DNA of 64,000 bases from Eleginops maclovinus (lineage: Eukaryota > Chordata > Actinopteri > Perciformes > Eleginopidae). Shown one piece after another: positions 22,309-40,408 of the stretch (position 1 is its first letter; every line of letters starts with the position of its first letter). The position numbers and the translations under genes are program-made. The notes under the pieces were generated by a model. That model did no database searches and was not told where the DNA came from. It saw nothing but the letters and a program-made list of their open reading frames with translations. The DNA lies in the NCBI RefSeq assembly GCF_036324505.1, contig NC_086356.1, positions 10,416,744 through 10,480,743 of the forward strand, written 5' to 3'.

Positions 22309-25300
22309 TCAAGACACGGTGCGAGTAGAGCTTTCCTGTTCTGAGGAATCTGGACGAGGGTCAGTATGAGGCGACGTATACAGGAAGTTACAGCACACGT
22401 AGAGGGGGAATGTCAACAACCGGCTGTCCAGGTTCATCACAACATACTCCTGAGACATTGAAGAGAAAGGAAAATTATTGAGCCCTGAGCATTTTACACA
22501 AGGTAATGAATGACATAAAACGGATCCATCTACACCTGGAGGTTAATAGTCCTCACTTACCTGGTCTTTCTCAAGGGTGAGGAGCTGGTAACCTGTTGAG
22601 CGACTGCAGACCAACTTTCCACGGCTATCGAAGGAAGCAAGACGTAACCTAAACAAATAAACATTGATGTATAAGACTTTCTAACAAGGTTGAAGACACA
22701 TTTAAAATGATGGACAATACATTTAATTTCTTATTTTCATGCTGTGAGTTTAGATAAGAAGTTTGATACCACTAACTAAATGTCTGTAAGCCTTAAAGAA
22801 TAGTCTTAGCTACCACCAGTAGATGGCTAACATAGCTTAGCATAAAGACTGCAAACATTAGGAAGACTGTTGAAGTCCAAGGATAGTATCCCAAAATGTC
22901 ATCCCAACTGTTACTGTAATAGTTTCAATACACCACTATCATTTCCAAATAAGTTCAGTTGTACAAACCTGAATGCCAGATGCCTTCGAGGTTGCAGACT
23001 CACAGCGCCCCCACATGGCTGACTCAGAGTATTTCTTTTGAAGACTATGAAGCGGTTTGTGTAGGTCACCAGCAGATCAAAACCAAAGTTAAAGCCTGTC
23101 CAGCGCCAGCAGTACTGAGGAGAACAAAATGAATGTTTGATATTGTTGTAAAAATAAACCATTATACATTGTACAGAGGCAAAAGTTCAGGTAGCAGAAA
23201 TTGTCCAACTCACATCTCCATCTTTAGTGAGTTTCCTACCACACCTCATACTGCTCAGCTCAAACTCATCTTTGTTTGCTTCCTGTGGACTGATGACAGA
23301 CAGGTGCTTTTGTCAACTCAACAGCATTAATATTCATACATGTGTTATGGCTATAAAAAAGAAGTTGCAGCAGCTGAAAATTAAGTGTTCAGTCTCAGGT
23401 TCTCACCCGTTATCATTGTCAAATTCTGTCCGGAGCATAGCGAACCACTGGTTTTTGTACACTGACGTTAGCCAATCTGGAATCGTAAATATTAACAGTG
23501 CATTAACACATGGCAAAAGACAATTCCTACAGGATTGGTATGTTTTTTCAGTCATAGTCTTTATACCGCTTGGTGTGAAATCAGACAACTTTAATGGTTG
23601 AATTAAGTACAAAGATGAAAATAGAATATTTGTCTACAAAATTTAGCTTTATTTCCTAAAATAAGGAGTAAGGTTACAAGAAAGCTTTTTAAAACTAAAC
23701 GGAAAATTAAATCAAATCAAACCATTTGATGGCTTTCATACTAGATCATTAAATTAAAGATGTATTTTCCCAGAGTAGAGAAGAAAATTCATGATAAAAT
23801 TAAGTCAGAGAGACAATATCTTACCAGGGGGCAAAATATTGTCTCTCTCCAGGATGCGCGCGGATGCAAGATCATTGATGATGTACTGGAGACGGACATA
23901 TTTGAACACTGAACAAAAAGATTCACCCTCCTCTGTGTTCAAGAAAGGCTCTTGTTCACACAGGTCTGGAAAACAAAGACGAGTCAGAGAGAGTCAAAAA
24001 TCTGTGTGTGGATACCAACGGAAAAGTTGCACATGAAGATCGCTCTTTTGTAAGATGTGGACTTATGTACCTGTCCTGCGTTTGCAAAGCCAGGCGTCAG
24101 CGTCAGCCAGAAGCTGCTTGATCGGGCCATCCCAGGACGGATTGAGCTGCAGAAACATCCACTGCAGAGAGAAAATACAAAGACAGCTCTGAGAAGGAGG
24201 TCTGATGCTATAGTGAGTTTATTTGGAGTGACACTTGATTTTATGTACCTTTTTCAGAGCAGTGTACACATCCATCTCTACCTGCATGACAAACAGGTCA
24301 GAGGACTGGATGAGCTGCTCCATTATTTCTGTCCTGTAAATGCAAACAACTATTTGACATTACTTTAACTAAGAGGAACCATGTAATAATCAATCCGACA
24401 CAATATTTCATTTGAAACCTTCATTATCAAACCAGTTACAATGAAACCTAAAGAAAGGATGGATGATGTGAAAATTAAAGAGCTGCGAGCTGAGCAAACG
24501 CACCCAAGTTCTTTCATCAGGTCGACATTTTGGTGGGTCATCAGGTTGTTTAGAAGCCACTCAAGACACCTGCGGAAAGGTATACAGTGTGATATCAGTA
24601 CACAGAGAATACAGATTAACAAATTAAATACTGTGACTTAAATATTTAAAATCTGACTTTTTCATTACTAAATCCAAGCCATAGATGCTGGCACAAGCAT
24701 AGAAGCCACACACAGTCTTCGCACTGATGTTTTCCTTCATGGTCTCGCCACACTGCTGGATCAAGCCATCCTGTAGACAACAGCAAACCACAAGACTTGG
24801 TATCATCTGACCACATGTACAAAACCAATCAATCGAGATGGTGATTTTGCATTTCAAACAATACAATGTACTGACCAGCTGTAGCATACAAGCAGCGGCA
24901 AGTATACTGACAACTCTGCTGGGCTTGATAAGAACATCATCCCGGTACAACGATCCAAATACGACTTGTAGAGCTGAACATACACAAAATAGTAAATTTG
25001 TATCAGTAAATCTGATAAACACAGTTGACAGCAGCTTTTGCGGTGACCGAGGTATTTTACCTTCAGTGTCGATGTTCTGATCAGGGATCTCCAAGTTGAT
25101 TTCCATCATGTTGGACTCTTTCCAAGAACCACTGAACATGCTGGAGAAATACCCTGACTGCAAATTGCAAGAAGTTGGGAGAGAAACAAGAAAAAGACAG
25201 TGTATTAAAAGACAGTCAAAGATAACGTGCATAAAAGAATACATTACTGTTCGTAATTCTGGTGTTTTTGTATTGATGTTTTTACCTGGCACAGATAAAC

Positions 25301-25693
25301 TTTGTGGAGGTTCCACTCCTGTCCCAGAGCACAGATGCGAATATCGCTGTTTTCTCCATTTAGGAACAAAGTCTGATAAATGTATCGGGATGTGCTTTTC
25401 AATTTCTTCCTGCTCAAGTTTAGAAAACCAAACAAACAGAAGAGGCAAAAACAAATGTAAGACAAATAATGATGACTTAAAGATATCTGACTCTTCTTTC
25501 CGTTTAACCAGCCTTGCCTGCGAGGTGTATCTAAAATGGCATCGTCCTCCTCTTGTTCACTGTCACAGTCACACTGGGCATTTCGTTTCCTCTTCTTACA
25601 ATCACAGCCATGCTTGTGGCTAGTACTTATGCCCTCAGCAGCCTCCTCTTGTCCCTGAGACGGGGACTGGAACCTACTGCTCAGACTCCCCAT
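22309..25693 (-). CDS. gmcl1: Germ cell-less protein-like 1 (BTB/BACK adaptor)
   Basis: BTB-BACK protein, vertebrate homologue of Drosophila germ cell-less, a CUL3 substrate adaptor linked to the nuclear envelope. Fourteen exons on minus: 25693-25518, 25409-25286, 25157-25061, 24973-24876, 24770-24658, 24569-24504, 24333-24249, 24161-24071, 23965-23825, 23476-23407, 23289-23214, 23114-22969, 22648-22561 and 22449-22309. They sum to 1512 nt (503 residues; human 515). The start MGSLSSR and a basic CKKRKRN stretch match the family. The BTB domain covers NGENSDIRICALGQEW through SGYFSSMFSGSW, and the C-terminal part has CWRWTGFNFGFDLLVTYTNR. Intron 1 uses a GC donor (CGCAG|GCAAGG), the only choice that keeps the conserved TPRRKKLKSTS in frame. 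A non-coding first exon probably ends at 26239 (AATAAG|GTAAGT). Confidence 0.95.
22780..22890. repeat. Possible remnant of a dispersed teleost repeat
   Basis: In a gmcl1 intron, the words GCTTAGCATAAAGACTG and nearby GGCTAACATAGC resemble a phrase I recall from a widespread fish intronic repeat. Only about 100 bases remain and no ends are visible, so this is a weak call. Confidence 0.35.
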
Positions 25694-27604
25694 CACTACA
25701 CTTTGAAAGAAGTAGCACAAACAAAACAGACATCAAAATAAGGAAGTCAGATGTACTGTTTCTTGACATTGCAACTGAAATTCATCAATCAATATAATAT
25801 ATCAAGATACAGATAGGGACTTGTTGTGGTGGAGTTTTCTTGTTCTCTTTATGGTCTTAACAAACAAAATCTACATTTCTTCATAACATCTTGTTATTGT
25901 TGCTGCCATGTTTATTTATACTGTTTAGCATTCCTACTTATTAGATCTTATTAAATTAAGTGTCTACTTACTTGTCCAACAGTGCTATACGAATGAAATG
26001 TAATATTATTTATCAAAGAAGCATTACCTAGGTTAAATAAATGTTCAAGATGAAAGTACTTGACATTAGAACCAATAGAGCCTTGTGAGTGTGGGGCTGT
26101 CATACCAAGCTGATTGAAAGAAAATCTACCCAAAAGGCATAGAAATGTGCATGTGTCTTTGAGTCTGCACAGGCTCCTTTCTGCAGCCAGCATATGCATA
26201 CCAGATGTAAAGTATGTGTACTTAAAACAACAACTTACCTTATTACCCGGATGCTCAGCAGCGGACAGGGTGAGGGAGAGGTGTTGGGTAACTAAAGACA
26301 GGTAAACACCGGATGATTATCCTGGGTTAGAGCAGGTTAAAAAAGAGCTAACCTCCGGGCTAGCTTAGCTGCAATATTCACAAACAATGGAAGACAAATA
26401 ACAGCGTTACATCTGACAAACTACTACTCCACACACGCCTTCAGATCGCAAAACTCTATTTGGTTTCAGTCACATTTTTGTGGGTCAGAGGAACTGTAAA
26501 CCCAGAGACAGGAGATGATGATGTGTGTGTTGCTACCCTGAAAATATGTGGCTGCTTTTGTTGTTCTTCTTCTCTCGCTGGTAAATGGTAGCATTCTACG
26601 TCACAGGTGTCTGATCTGCTCAACGTCGCCACCTACTGTGGCACGCATAAACGACATAAACATGGAATATCTTTTGATTGTCTTAATCTTAAATGGCGGA
26701 ATGTTACTTAGTCGGCCTACATTCACTCAGCACCTAACGGTAAGGCTCTTGTTCTTAACTTGAGCATTTCATTTAAGTTTTTGAACATTCATCTTTTAGT
26801 CTATAAATGTCCAATCCCAGTTTTAAAAAAACTAAGGTGTTCTAGAATTGTGTAGTTTACAAACCCAATATACTAAATTAAACATAATGAATTTGAGAGG
26901 ATGAATAATTTGTTTACTTTTGCATGAACACTTACTTTGAATATCAAAATAGTCTGTGTTTGTGAAAGGAGTACTGTTTACTAATTCAACGTATCAAACC
27001 TGCAGTACACTATTTTACTTGGATAAATATCATATCTAAGTAGAAGTTCAAAAATATTAGTGTCATGATATACTCAAATTACACAAAGTAAAACCACTCA
27101 TTATGCAGATTGGTCCATTAGAAGCCTACATTTATACTTGATTACAAGTAGGCTAGGTTCTGTTTATACTTCAATGTTGCACCTGATAATGGTGGATGAC
27201 ATTTTAAGAATTGCTGGGTAGCTTATTATGTTACAATTCAACAAAACGTGATTGTTGGTTTATATTTTGTATTCATATTCTAAATCTGCTAGGTATAAGC
27301 TGTCACATAATTTGAGTAGAGAAGAAAGTTCAATATTTGTGCAAGATAGAAGTAGTAGCACAACATGAAAATACTTAAGTAAAGTAAAATAATAAGCTGA
27401 TATAATTTAACTGTTTATACGACCCTGTGTACGTGCGCACGCATCCAGTGACGTGCATCGGGCCACCTACGTTATTGATATATGGACAGGTTTATTGACC
27501 GCCCACTTGAAACTTTTAAATTCAGAAAATCCACACAGAAATCCGTGTGCAGCTGAGTGTCCGGCGGGAGTAGCATAGCTGTGAGCCCTCTCTACCAGCT
27601 CATC
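25694..27604. other. Divergent region between gmcl1 and agxt2 copy A
   Basis: About 1.9 kb separates the two start codons. A minus-strand donor after 26239 and an acceptor just before the gmcl1 ATG (TTTCAAAG, near 25700) suggest a gmcl1 non-coding first exon at about 26240-26300. The remainder is AT-rich, with no coding sequence and no repeat I can name. Confidence 0.5.
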
Positions 27605-35102
<7,498 letters not shown>

Positions 35103-35562
35103 AAGTGAGATGAAGGTCGGCTGGAATGCTCAATGGCAAGAACCAAACCTGGAGACCCTCTCAGGAATAGACTGCATTTAATATATATTTGAAAATGTGG
35201 GAAACATGCCAGTATTAATCATTATGACCATATAAGTGAAACTACCTCCGTAATTGCCTTTAAAAAGCAATTGTTATATTTAACTGTTTTAATTATGTTG
35301 TAATTTGAAGACTTGAATCACTTAACATACCTCACTAGTTAACTGAGAAAAAAGAATCATGTACAGTAACTTTCAATAAACTGAAAAACTGTTTTGGATC
35401 TTGCGAATCATGCTTTGGTTTAAATTAATATTATAATAATAAATCTGTTATTTTGAGGAAGAAACATTTGCACTTTAAGACATTGGTCGCACCGCCCCTT
35501 GCAGGAAGTCATTTGATTGGATTTCACTATCTTTCACAATTTGTGGTATGGAAACTGAAGAA
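35103..35562 (+). other. agxt2: agxt2 copy A 3' UTR and left flank of the LINE block
   Basis: AATAAA at 35375-35380 ends the probable 3' UTR. Between it and the LINE there is plain sequence with no gene. The last bases before the insertion belong to the 13-base target site found again at the right side of the block. Confidence 0.7.
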
Positions 35563-35575
35563 GGGCTGCGGTTTT
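35563..35575. repeat. Target site duplication, left copy, of the L1-like element
   Basis: GGGCTGCGGTTTT here matches 44922-44934 exactly. The left copy merges into the element's poly-A tail, read as poly-T on plus. The right copy sits directly after the element's 5' end. Confidence 0.9.
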
Positions 35576-35811
35576 TTTTTTTTTTTTTTTTTTTCAAATA
35601 TTTTATTGAGATTTTCAAATATACAAACAGACAACGTATAACAAAACAATAAAATGAAAAGCAAAAGACAGCAGACAGCACCACACTAACATCATGTCAT
35701 ATATGGGTCAGTACAGACAGATAAAATATTCTGGAATGAGGGGTTAAACCGAAGAGGGAATGAAAGCAAAGTAACAACATAGGGAAACAGCCTTTAGCAG
35801 TCTCTCCCACT

Positions 35812-36714
35812 CTAGGGGCCACCAGGAGGACTCCAGACCAGGGCGTGGCGCCCCCTTTTTAAGATATCAGAGACACTGAGGGGAATATGGTCAAAAAAGG
35901 GTTGCCACAGCCTATCAAAGGAACTTTCATTACCCTTCAAGACTGCGCTCAGCCACTCCATTGGTAAGACTTTGAAAATCTCCCCGCGCCACTGGTGTAC
36001 AGTAGGAGGCCTAGGCTTGATCCACTGAAATAAAATACACCTCCTTGCCAAAAGTAGAAGCTTGAACAAAAGTTTTTCCTGCATGTATGGCATAGACAAG
36101 TCATCATTCACAATATTCAACAAAAAGAGACCAGGCTCCTTATTTACATCTTTGTTAAAGATCTTGCCAAGTTCCCTTGCTACCCTTTCCCAGAATTTAG
36201 ATAAGAGGGGGCACTCCCAGACACAGTGAAAGTATGAGCCTATGCCTGTTTTACACTTGGTACATAGAGGAGAGATCTTTGGGTCAATAACATTGAGGAA
36301 CTGGGGTGTGCGCTGAAGCCTGTGAAGGATTCTATACTGACTTTCAGTGAGTCTATTGCAAAGAAAAGTTTTCCCTATTGACTCCAAGGCATCAGACCAT
36401 TTCTCCTCCTCAAGCTCAAGTCCCAGATCTCTCTCCCATACATTTATGATCTTGTCAATATTAACTGTGTTGACTGATTGTAGCTTTCCATAAAAGTGAG
36501 AAATGAAATTCTTAATGCCCTGGTAATGTAATAAAAAAGATTCTATAAGAGTAGCTATTGGTTTATCTATTGGGAAACTCAGATTGTTAATAAAATGCCT
36601 GACCTGCAGGAAGCCAAAGAATTGATTGGATGGGATATCAAATTTTGCCCTAAGTTGTTCGAATGATAGCAACGTATTGGACACAAACAGGTCACCAATA
36701 GTTTTAACCCCTTT
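35812..36714 (-). pseudogene. C-terminal part of L1-like ORF2, separated by the L2 insertion
   Basis: The frame on minus runs from the insertion junction near 36714 to a stop at 35812-35814. It holds the downstream domain of an L1-type ORF2, including the cysteine/histidine cluster CTKCKTGIGSYFHCVWECP, a known feature of the L1 ORF2 C-terminus. It has no start of its own. It is the continuation of the ORF2 part found at 40409-43338. Confidence 0.85.
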
Positions 36715-36783
36715 ATAATAATAATAATAATAATAAATTAATTTTATATAGCGCCTTTCAGGACTCTCAAGGTCGCTTTACAA

Positions 36784-36786
<3 letters not shown>

Positions 36787-36817
<31 letters not shown>
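36787..36817. repeat. GT microsatellite in the L2 3' UTR
   Basis: About 15 GT units, followed by imperfect GAGTG units up to 36845, lie between the L2 ORF stop and the conserved L2 tail. Confidence 0.9.
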
Positions 36818-36819
<2 letters not shown>

Positions 36820-36881
36820 TGCGTGTGTGAGAGTGAGTGAGGGTGCAAGTGCGCAGGGCGCCAGGTGGGGTTGTGAGGGGG

Positions 36882-39800
36882 TTAAAGTCCATAGGCCTCA
36901 GAGAAAAGGTGTGCCTTGAGGTGCTTTTTAAATGAATCAACTGAGGGGGCACAGCGGATGTGTGGGGGGAGTTGGTTCCACATGGTAGGGGCAGACACAC
37001 AAAAGGCCCTGTCCCCAAAAGTCTTAAGTCGGGTGCGGGGTACTGCCAGCTGGTCCTTGACAGAGGACCTGAGGGACCGCAGGGGGGTGTAGGGGTGTAG
37101 GAGGTCGGAGAGGTAACGGGGGGCAAGGGCGTGGAGGGACTTGTAGGTGAGTAATAGGATTTTGAATTTGATGCGGAATTTGACAGGTAACCAGTGGAGC
37201 TGCATGAGGGTGGGGGTGATGTGCTGCCAGGGCTTAATGCCAGTTAAGACCCTAGCAGCAGAGTTCTGTACATATTGCAGTCTGTCCAGGGTTTTTGAGG
37301 GGAGACCTGTGAGGATGGCATTGCAATAATCCAGGCGGGTGGAGATGAAGCAGTGAATGAGGGTTTCGGTTACTGAGGCTGAAAGTGAGGGTCGGAGTCT
37401 TGAGATGTTTTTCAGGTGGTAGAATGCAGATTTAGTGATGTTGATAATGTGGGACTGGAATGATAGAGTGGGGTCGAGAATGACACCCAGGTTGCGGACA
37501 ACGGGTGATGGGGTGATGTAGCAGCCATCTACTTCCAGGAGAAGATCCCCAACCTTCCTGAGCAGTGGCTTGGGCGCCACAACCATGAGCTCAGTTTGAT
37601 TGCTGTTGAGTTTGAGGAGGTTAGAGGTCATCCAGGTTTTTAGTTCTTGCAGACAGTTGATGAGTGGGCCAGGTGGGAGCAGAGTGGAGGGTTTGGTGCT
37701 GATGTACAGTTGAGTGTCGTCGGCGTAGCAGTGGAAACTGAGGCCGTGGTGACGAATAATTTGGCCGAGGGGGAGCATGTAGATGGTGAAGAGGAGAGGG
37801 CCGAGCACAGATCCCTGGGGTACGCCATGATTGACTGGGGCCAGGATGGAGTTGGCATCTTTCAGGGTGACATATTGTTTGCGGTTGGAAAGGTAGGACT
37901 GAAACCAGGAGAGAGCTGAGCCCCTGAGGCCGATGAGCTCAGTGAGACGGGAGAGGAGGATGGAGTGGGACACTGTGTCAAAGGCTGCAGAGAGGTCGAG
38001 GAGGATGAGGATGGAGATGAGGCCATTGTCGGCGGCAGTGAGCAGGTCGTTAGTGATTTTAATGAGGGCGGTCTCGGTGCTGTGTTGAGTTCTGAAGCCA
38101 GATTGGAGGGGTTCAAAGAGCTCATGGTGTGACATGTGATGTTGAAGCTGGGAAGCCACTGCTCTTTCCAGAATTTTACTTAGGAAAGGAAGGTTGGAGA
38201 TTGGACGATAGTTGTTAGGGTCGTCAGGGTCCAGACCGGGCTTTTTCAAGGTGGGAATGACTGCAGCTGTTTTGAAGCCTGAGGGCACCACACCAGAGTC
38301 CAGTGAGCAGTTTATGATGGCGGCAATAGAGGCAGAGATGACAGGGAGGCAGGTCTTCACCAGGGTGGTAGGCATGGGGTCCAGCTGGCTGGAGGAGGTC
38401 TTCGCTTTGGACACCAAGTCTTGCACCTGGTCAGTGTCCAACATGGTGAAGGAGGAGAGGCAACACTGCAGTGGGCAGGCAGTAGGGGTGTCGGCACCAG
38501 GATGGTGGGGAGAAGGGGGGGGTGGCGTAGAATATTGCAGAAGGTGATTATGAATAGTTTCCACTTTTTTCTGAAAGAAGTCCAGGAACCTGGAACACAG
38601 ATCAGCTGCATCAGAGGGTTGGGGGGAATCAGGAGGGCGCAGTAGTCGGTTGATTGTTATGAAAAGCTTTTTAGGGTGGTTTTGTTGGTTATTAATAAGT
38701 ATGGAGTAGTAGAGTGTCTTCGCCTTCAAGAGAGCCTCCTTGTAGTCCCTGATGTGGTCTTTGTAGGCCTCATGGTGTACGGTGAGGCCAGATGTCCTGT
38801 AGCGCCTCTCAAGCTGGCGGCCGGCTGCTTTCATGAGGCGGAGCTCAGGAGTAAACCAGGGAGCGGGGCGTGCAAATGAGACCAACCGGGTTATGGGAGG
38901 GGCAACTGAGTCCAGACTGAGGGAGAGAGCAGTATTGTAGTGTTCCACCAGACCATCCACGGTGGTGTTAAGAGGGGGAGTGGCCAGGTGGGTCACAAGG
39001 GTGGAAGACAACAGGGATGTGCAGACCTGTTTGGTTTTCCGAAATGTGATGGTTCGTTTACTGGGCTGACTGGGAAGGGGCACAGAAACAGAGAATGAGA
39101 TGGCGAGATGGTCCGAAATAGCCAGGTCATCACACTGGAGATGACAGGGGGTGATTCCAGTGGAGCACACAAGGTCAAGGGTGTGCCCCTTGGTGTGTGT
39201 TGGAACATGCACATGTTGCGCAATACTAAAACAGTCCAATAGTGACAAAAAGTCAGAGGCAAAGGGGCAGTTAGCCGAGTCCACATGAATGTTAAAGTCA
39301 CCCATTAAAATAGTAGATGGGTACATGGGGCAGATGGTGGCAAGCAACCCGGAGAGCTCTGACAAGAAGTGGGTGGAGGCTTTAGGCGGCCGGTAGATAA
39401 GCAGCACTTGGAGCTGTGTAGCGCCTGCCAATGCAAAATGGAGACTTTCGAAGGAAGTGGAGCTGACTGGAAATTCTTTGACCAGTATATTAGATCGATG
39501 AATAACAGCTAGCCCACCACCACGGCCAAGGCTACGGGCCTTATGAAGATACACATAGTCTGGGGGAGTGGCTTGGTTAAGAGTTACGAAGTCCTGCTGG
39601 CTCTGCCATGTCTCTGTCAGACATAGGAAGTCCAGCTTTTTATCCAGAATAACTTCATAAATTAGTGGGGCTTTGTTATTTAGTGAGCGAGTGTTTAATA
39701 ACATAAATGTGGCAGCCCTATTCATGGAGGCAGCAGCAGGGGTCACAGTGCAATTGATGGGGAGCAGAGGACACCGGTTGACAGCAAGTGGGCGTGGTTT

Positions 39801-40004
39801 GTTATGATGACGTTGCAGCAGAGAAGCGGTGCACCTAACTGAGGGGACAGCAAGAGTATTATCCATGTAAACAAACTTGTGCCTGGCAGCCCTATGCACG
39901 TAGCGGGGGCGACGAAGTAGGCAGAGAGATCTGATGACCTCAAGACAGTTCGGAGAAGAGAGAGTGCTGAGTTTTAGAAGTTCAGCCGCAGAGTAGAGAG
40001 TCAT
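36882..40004 (-). CDS. Intact L2-type endonuclease/reverse transcriptase ORF, 1040 aa
   Basis: Single uninterrupted frame encoding the retrotransposition protein of an L2-clade LINE. The N-terminal ~100 residues are not a recognised domain. The APE-type endonuclease follows (LLNTRSLNNK, LCLTETW, RGGGLAVIHRS, MGDFNIHVDS, SDHLAIS). Reverse transcriptase motifs are QSGFRTQHSTETAL, LLDLSAAFDTVSH, GVPQGSVLGPLLF and HCYADDTQLYIS, with the YADD at about residue 760. The C-terminus (LHWLPVKFRIKFKILLLTYK and MWNQLPPHIR) is typical of L2. No stop or shift is seen, so the copy may be recent or still competent. Confidence 0.9.
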   Translation of the reverse strand: MTLYSAAELLKLSTLSSPNCLEVIRSLCLLRRPRYVHRAARHKFVYMDNTLAVPSVRCTASLLQRHHNKPRPLAVNRCPLLPINCTVTPAAASMNRAATFMLLNTRSLNNKAPLIYEVILDKKLDFLCLTETWQSQQDFVTLNQATPPDYVYLHKARSLGRGGGLAVIHRSNILVKEFPVSSTSFESLHFALAGATQLQVLLIYRPPKASTHFLSELSGLLATICPMYPSTILMGDFNIHVDSANCPFASDFLSLLDCFSIAQHVHVPTHTKGHTLDLVCSTGITPCHLQCDDLAISDHLAISFSVSVPLPSQPSKRTITFRKTKQVCTSLLSSTLVTHLATPPLNTTVDGLVEHYNTALSLSLDSVAPPITRLVSFARPAPWFTPELRLMKAAGRQLERRYRTSGLTVHHEAYKDHIRDYKEALLKAKTLYYSILINNQQNHPKKLFITINRLLRPPDSPQPSDAADLCSRFLDFFQKKVETIHNHLLQYSTPPPPSPHHPGADTPTACPLQCCLSSFTMLDTDQVQDLVSKAKTSSSQLDPMPTTLVKTCLPVISASIAAIINCSLDSGVVPSGFKTAAVIPTLKKPGLDPDDPNNYRPISNLPFLSKILERAVASQLQHHMSHHELFEPLQSGFRTQHSTETALIKITNDLLTAADNGLISILILLDLSAAFDTVSHSILLSRLTELIGLRGSALSWFQSYLSNRKQYVTLKDANSILAPVNHGVPQGSVLGPLLFTIYMLPLGQIIRHHGLSFHCYADDTQLYISTKPSTLLPPGPLINCLQELKTWMTSNLLKLNSNQTELMVVAPKPLLRKVGDLLLEVDGCYITPSPVVRNLGVILDPTLSFQSHIINITKSAFYHLKNISRLRPSLSASVTETLIHCFISTRLDYCNAILTGLPSKTLDRLQYVQNSAARVLTGIKPWQHITPTLMQLHWLPVKFRIKFKILLLTYKSLHALAPRYLSDLLHPYTPLRSLRSSVKDQLAVPRTRLKTFGDRAFCVSAPTMWNQLPPHIRCAPSVDSFKKHLKAHLFSEAYGL

Positions 40005-40408
40005 GGCGGCGGCTAACTACGAACAGGAAAACTTCAGCAAGACTATTATGGAGGAGGCAGTCCGGGTGAACCAGGTCAGTTGCAGCACTGTTGATCTGTG
40101 TCAAGCAGGGTATCCGTAACACGAACACTCTCGTTGGTGGTAGTCCACAGATCGTCTTGAAATGAATGAAAAGTATACGCAGATTACACAGGCTGACGAG
40201 AATGTAGCGACGCGAGATTGATGCCTACTAGTAAGCAGATCAACTCGTAAACAACAGCGATTTGCAAATCCCTGTAGCAGCAACCTGTAGACCCGCGATT
40301 CAGAGGTAGGAATCCAAGTTTGGAGTCTGATAATTTTAGCGAGTTGGAGAACTTTGGAGAACTGAGAAGCGGCGACATTCACGCCAGCGTCCTCTCAGCC
40401 GCCATTCA

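Larger units (their letters stand above)
36715..40408 (-). mobile_element. L2-clade LINE inserted in the L1-like ORF2
   Basis: A 3.7-kb minus-strand element. Its 3' end on plus begins with an ATA/TAA repeat (36715-36736), followed by TTTATATAGCGCCTTTCAGG, the conserved tail of vertebrate L2 elements and of SINEs that borrow it. A GT tract (36787-36817) lies in the 3' UTR. The single large ORF is intact. The 5' end is near 40408, where L1 sequence resumes. A short TTAT-like target duplication is possible at the junctions. The element interrupts ORF2 of the older L1-like copy, fixing the order of insertion. Confidence 0.9.

Noticed and set aside
24624..25454. 276-residue minus ORF as a single-exon protein
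   Set aside because: It strings gmcl1 exons 3, 4 and 5 together with unspliced intron sequence. The conserved family residues fall only in the exons listed.
37640..38645. Several 70-110 residue ORFs on both strands within the L2 element
   Set aside because: All lie within the intact 1040-residue L2 frame and are shadows in other frames.
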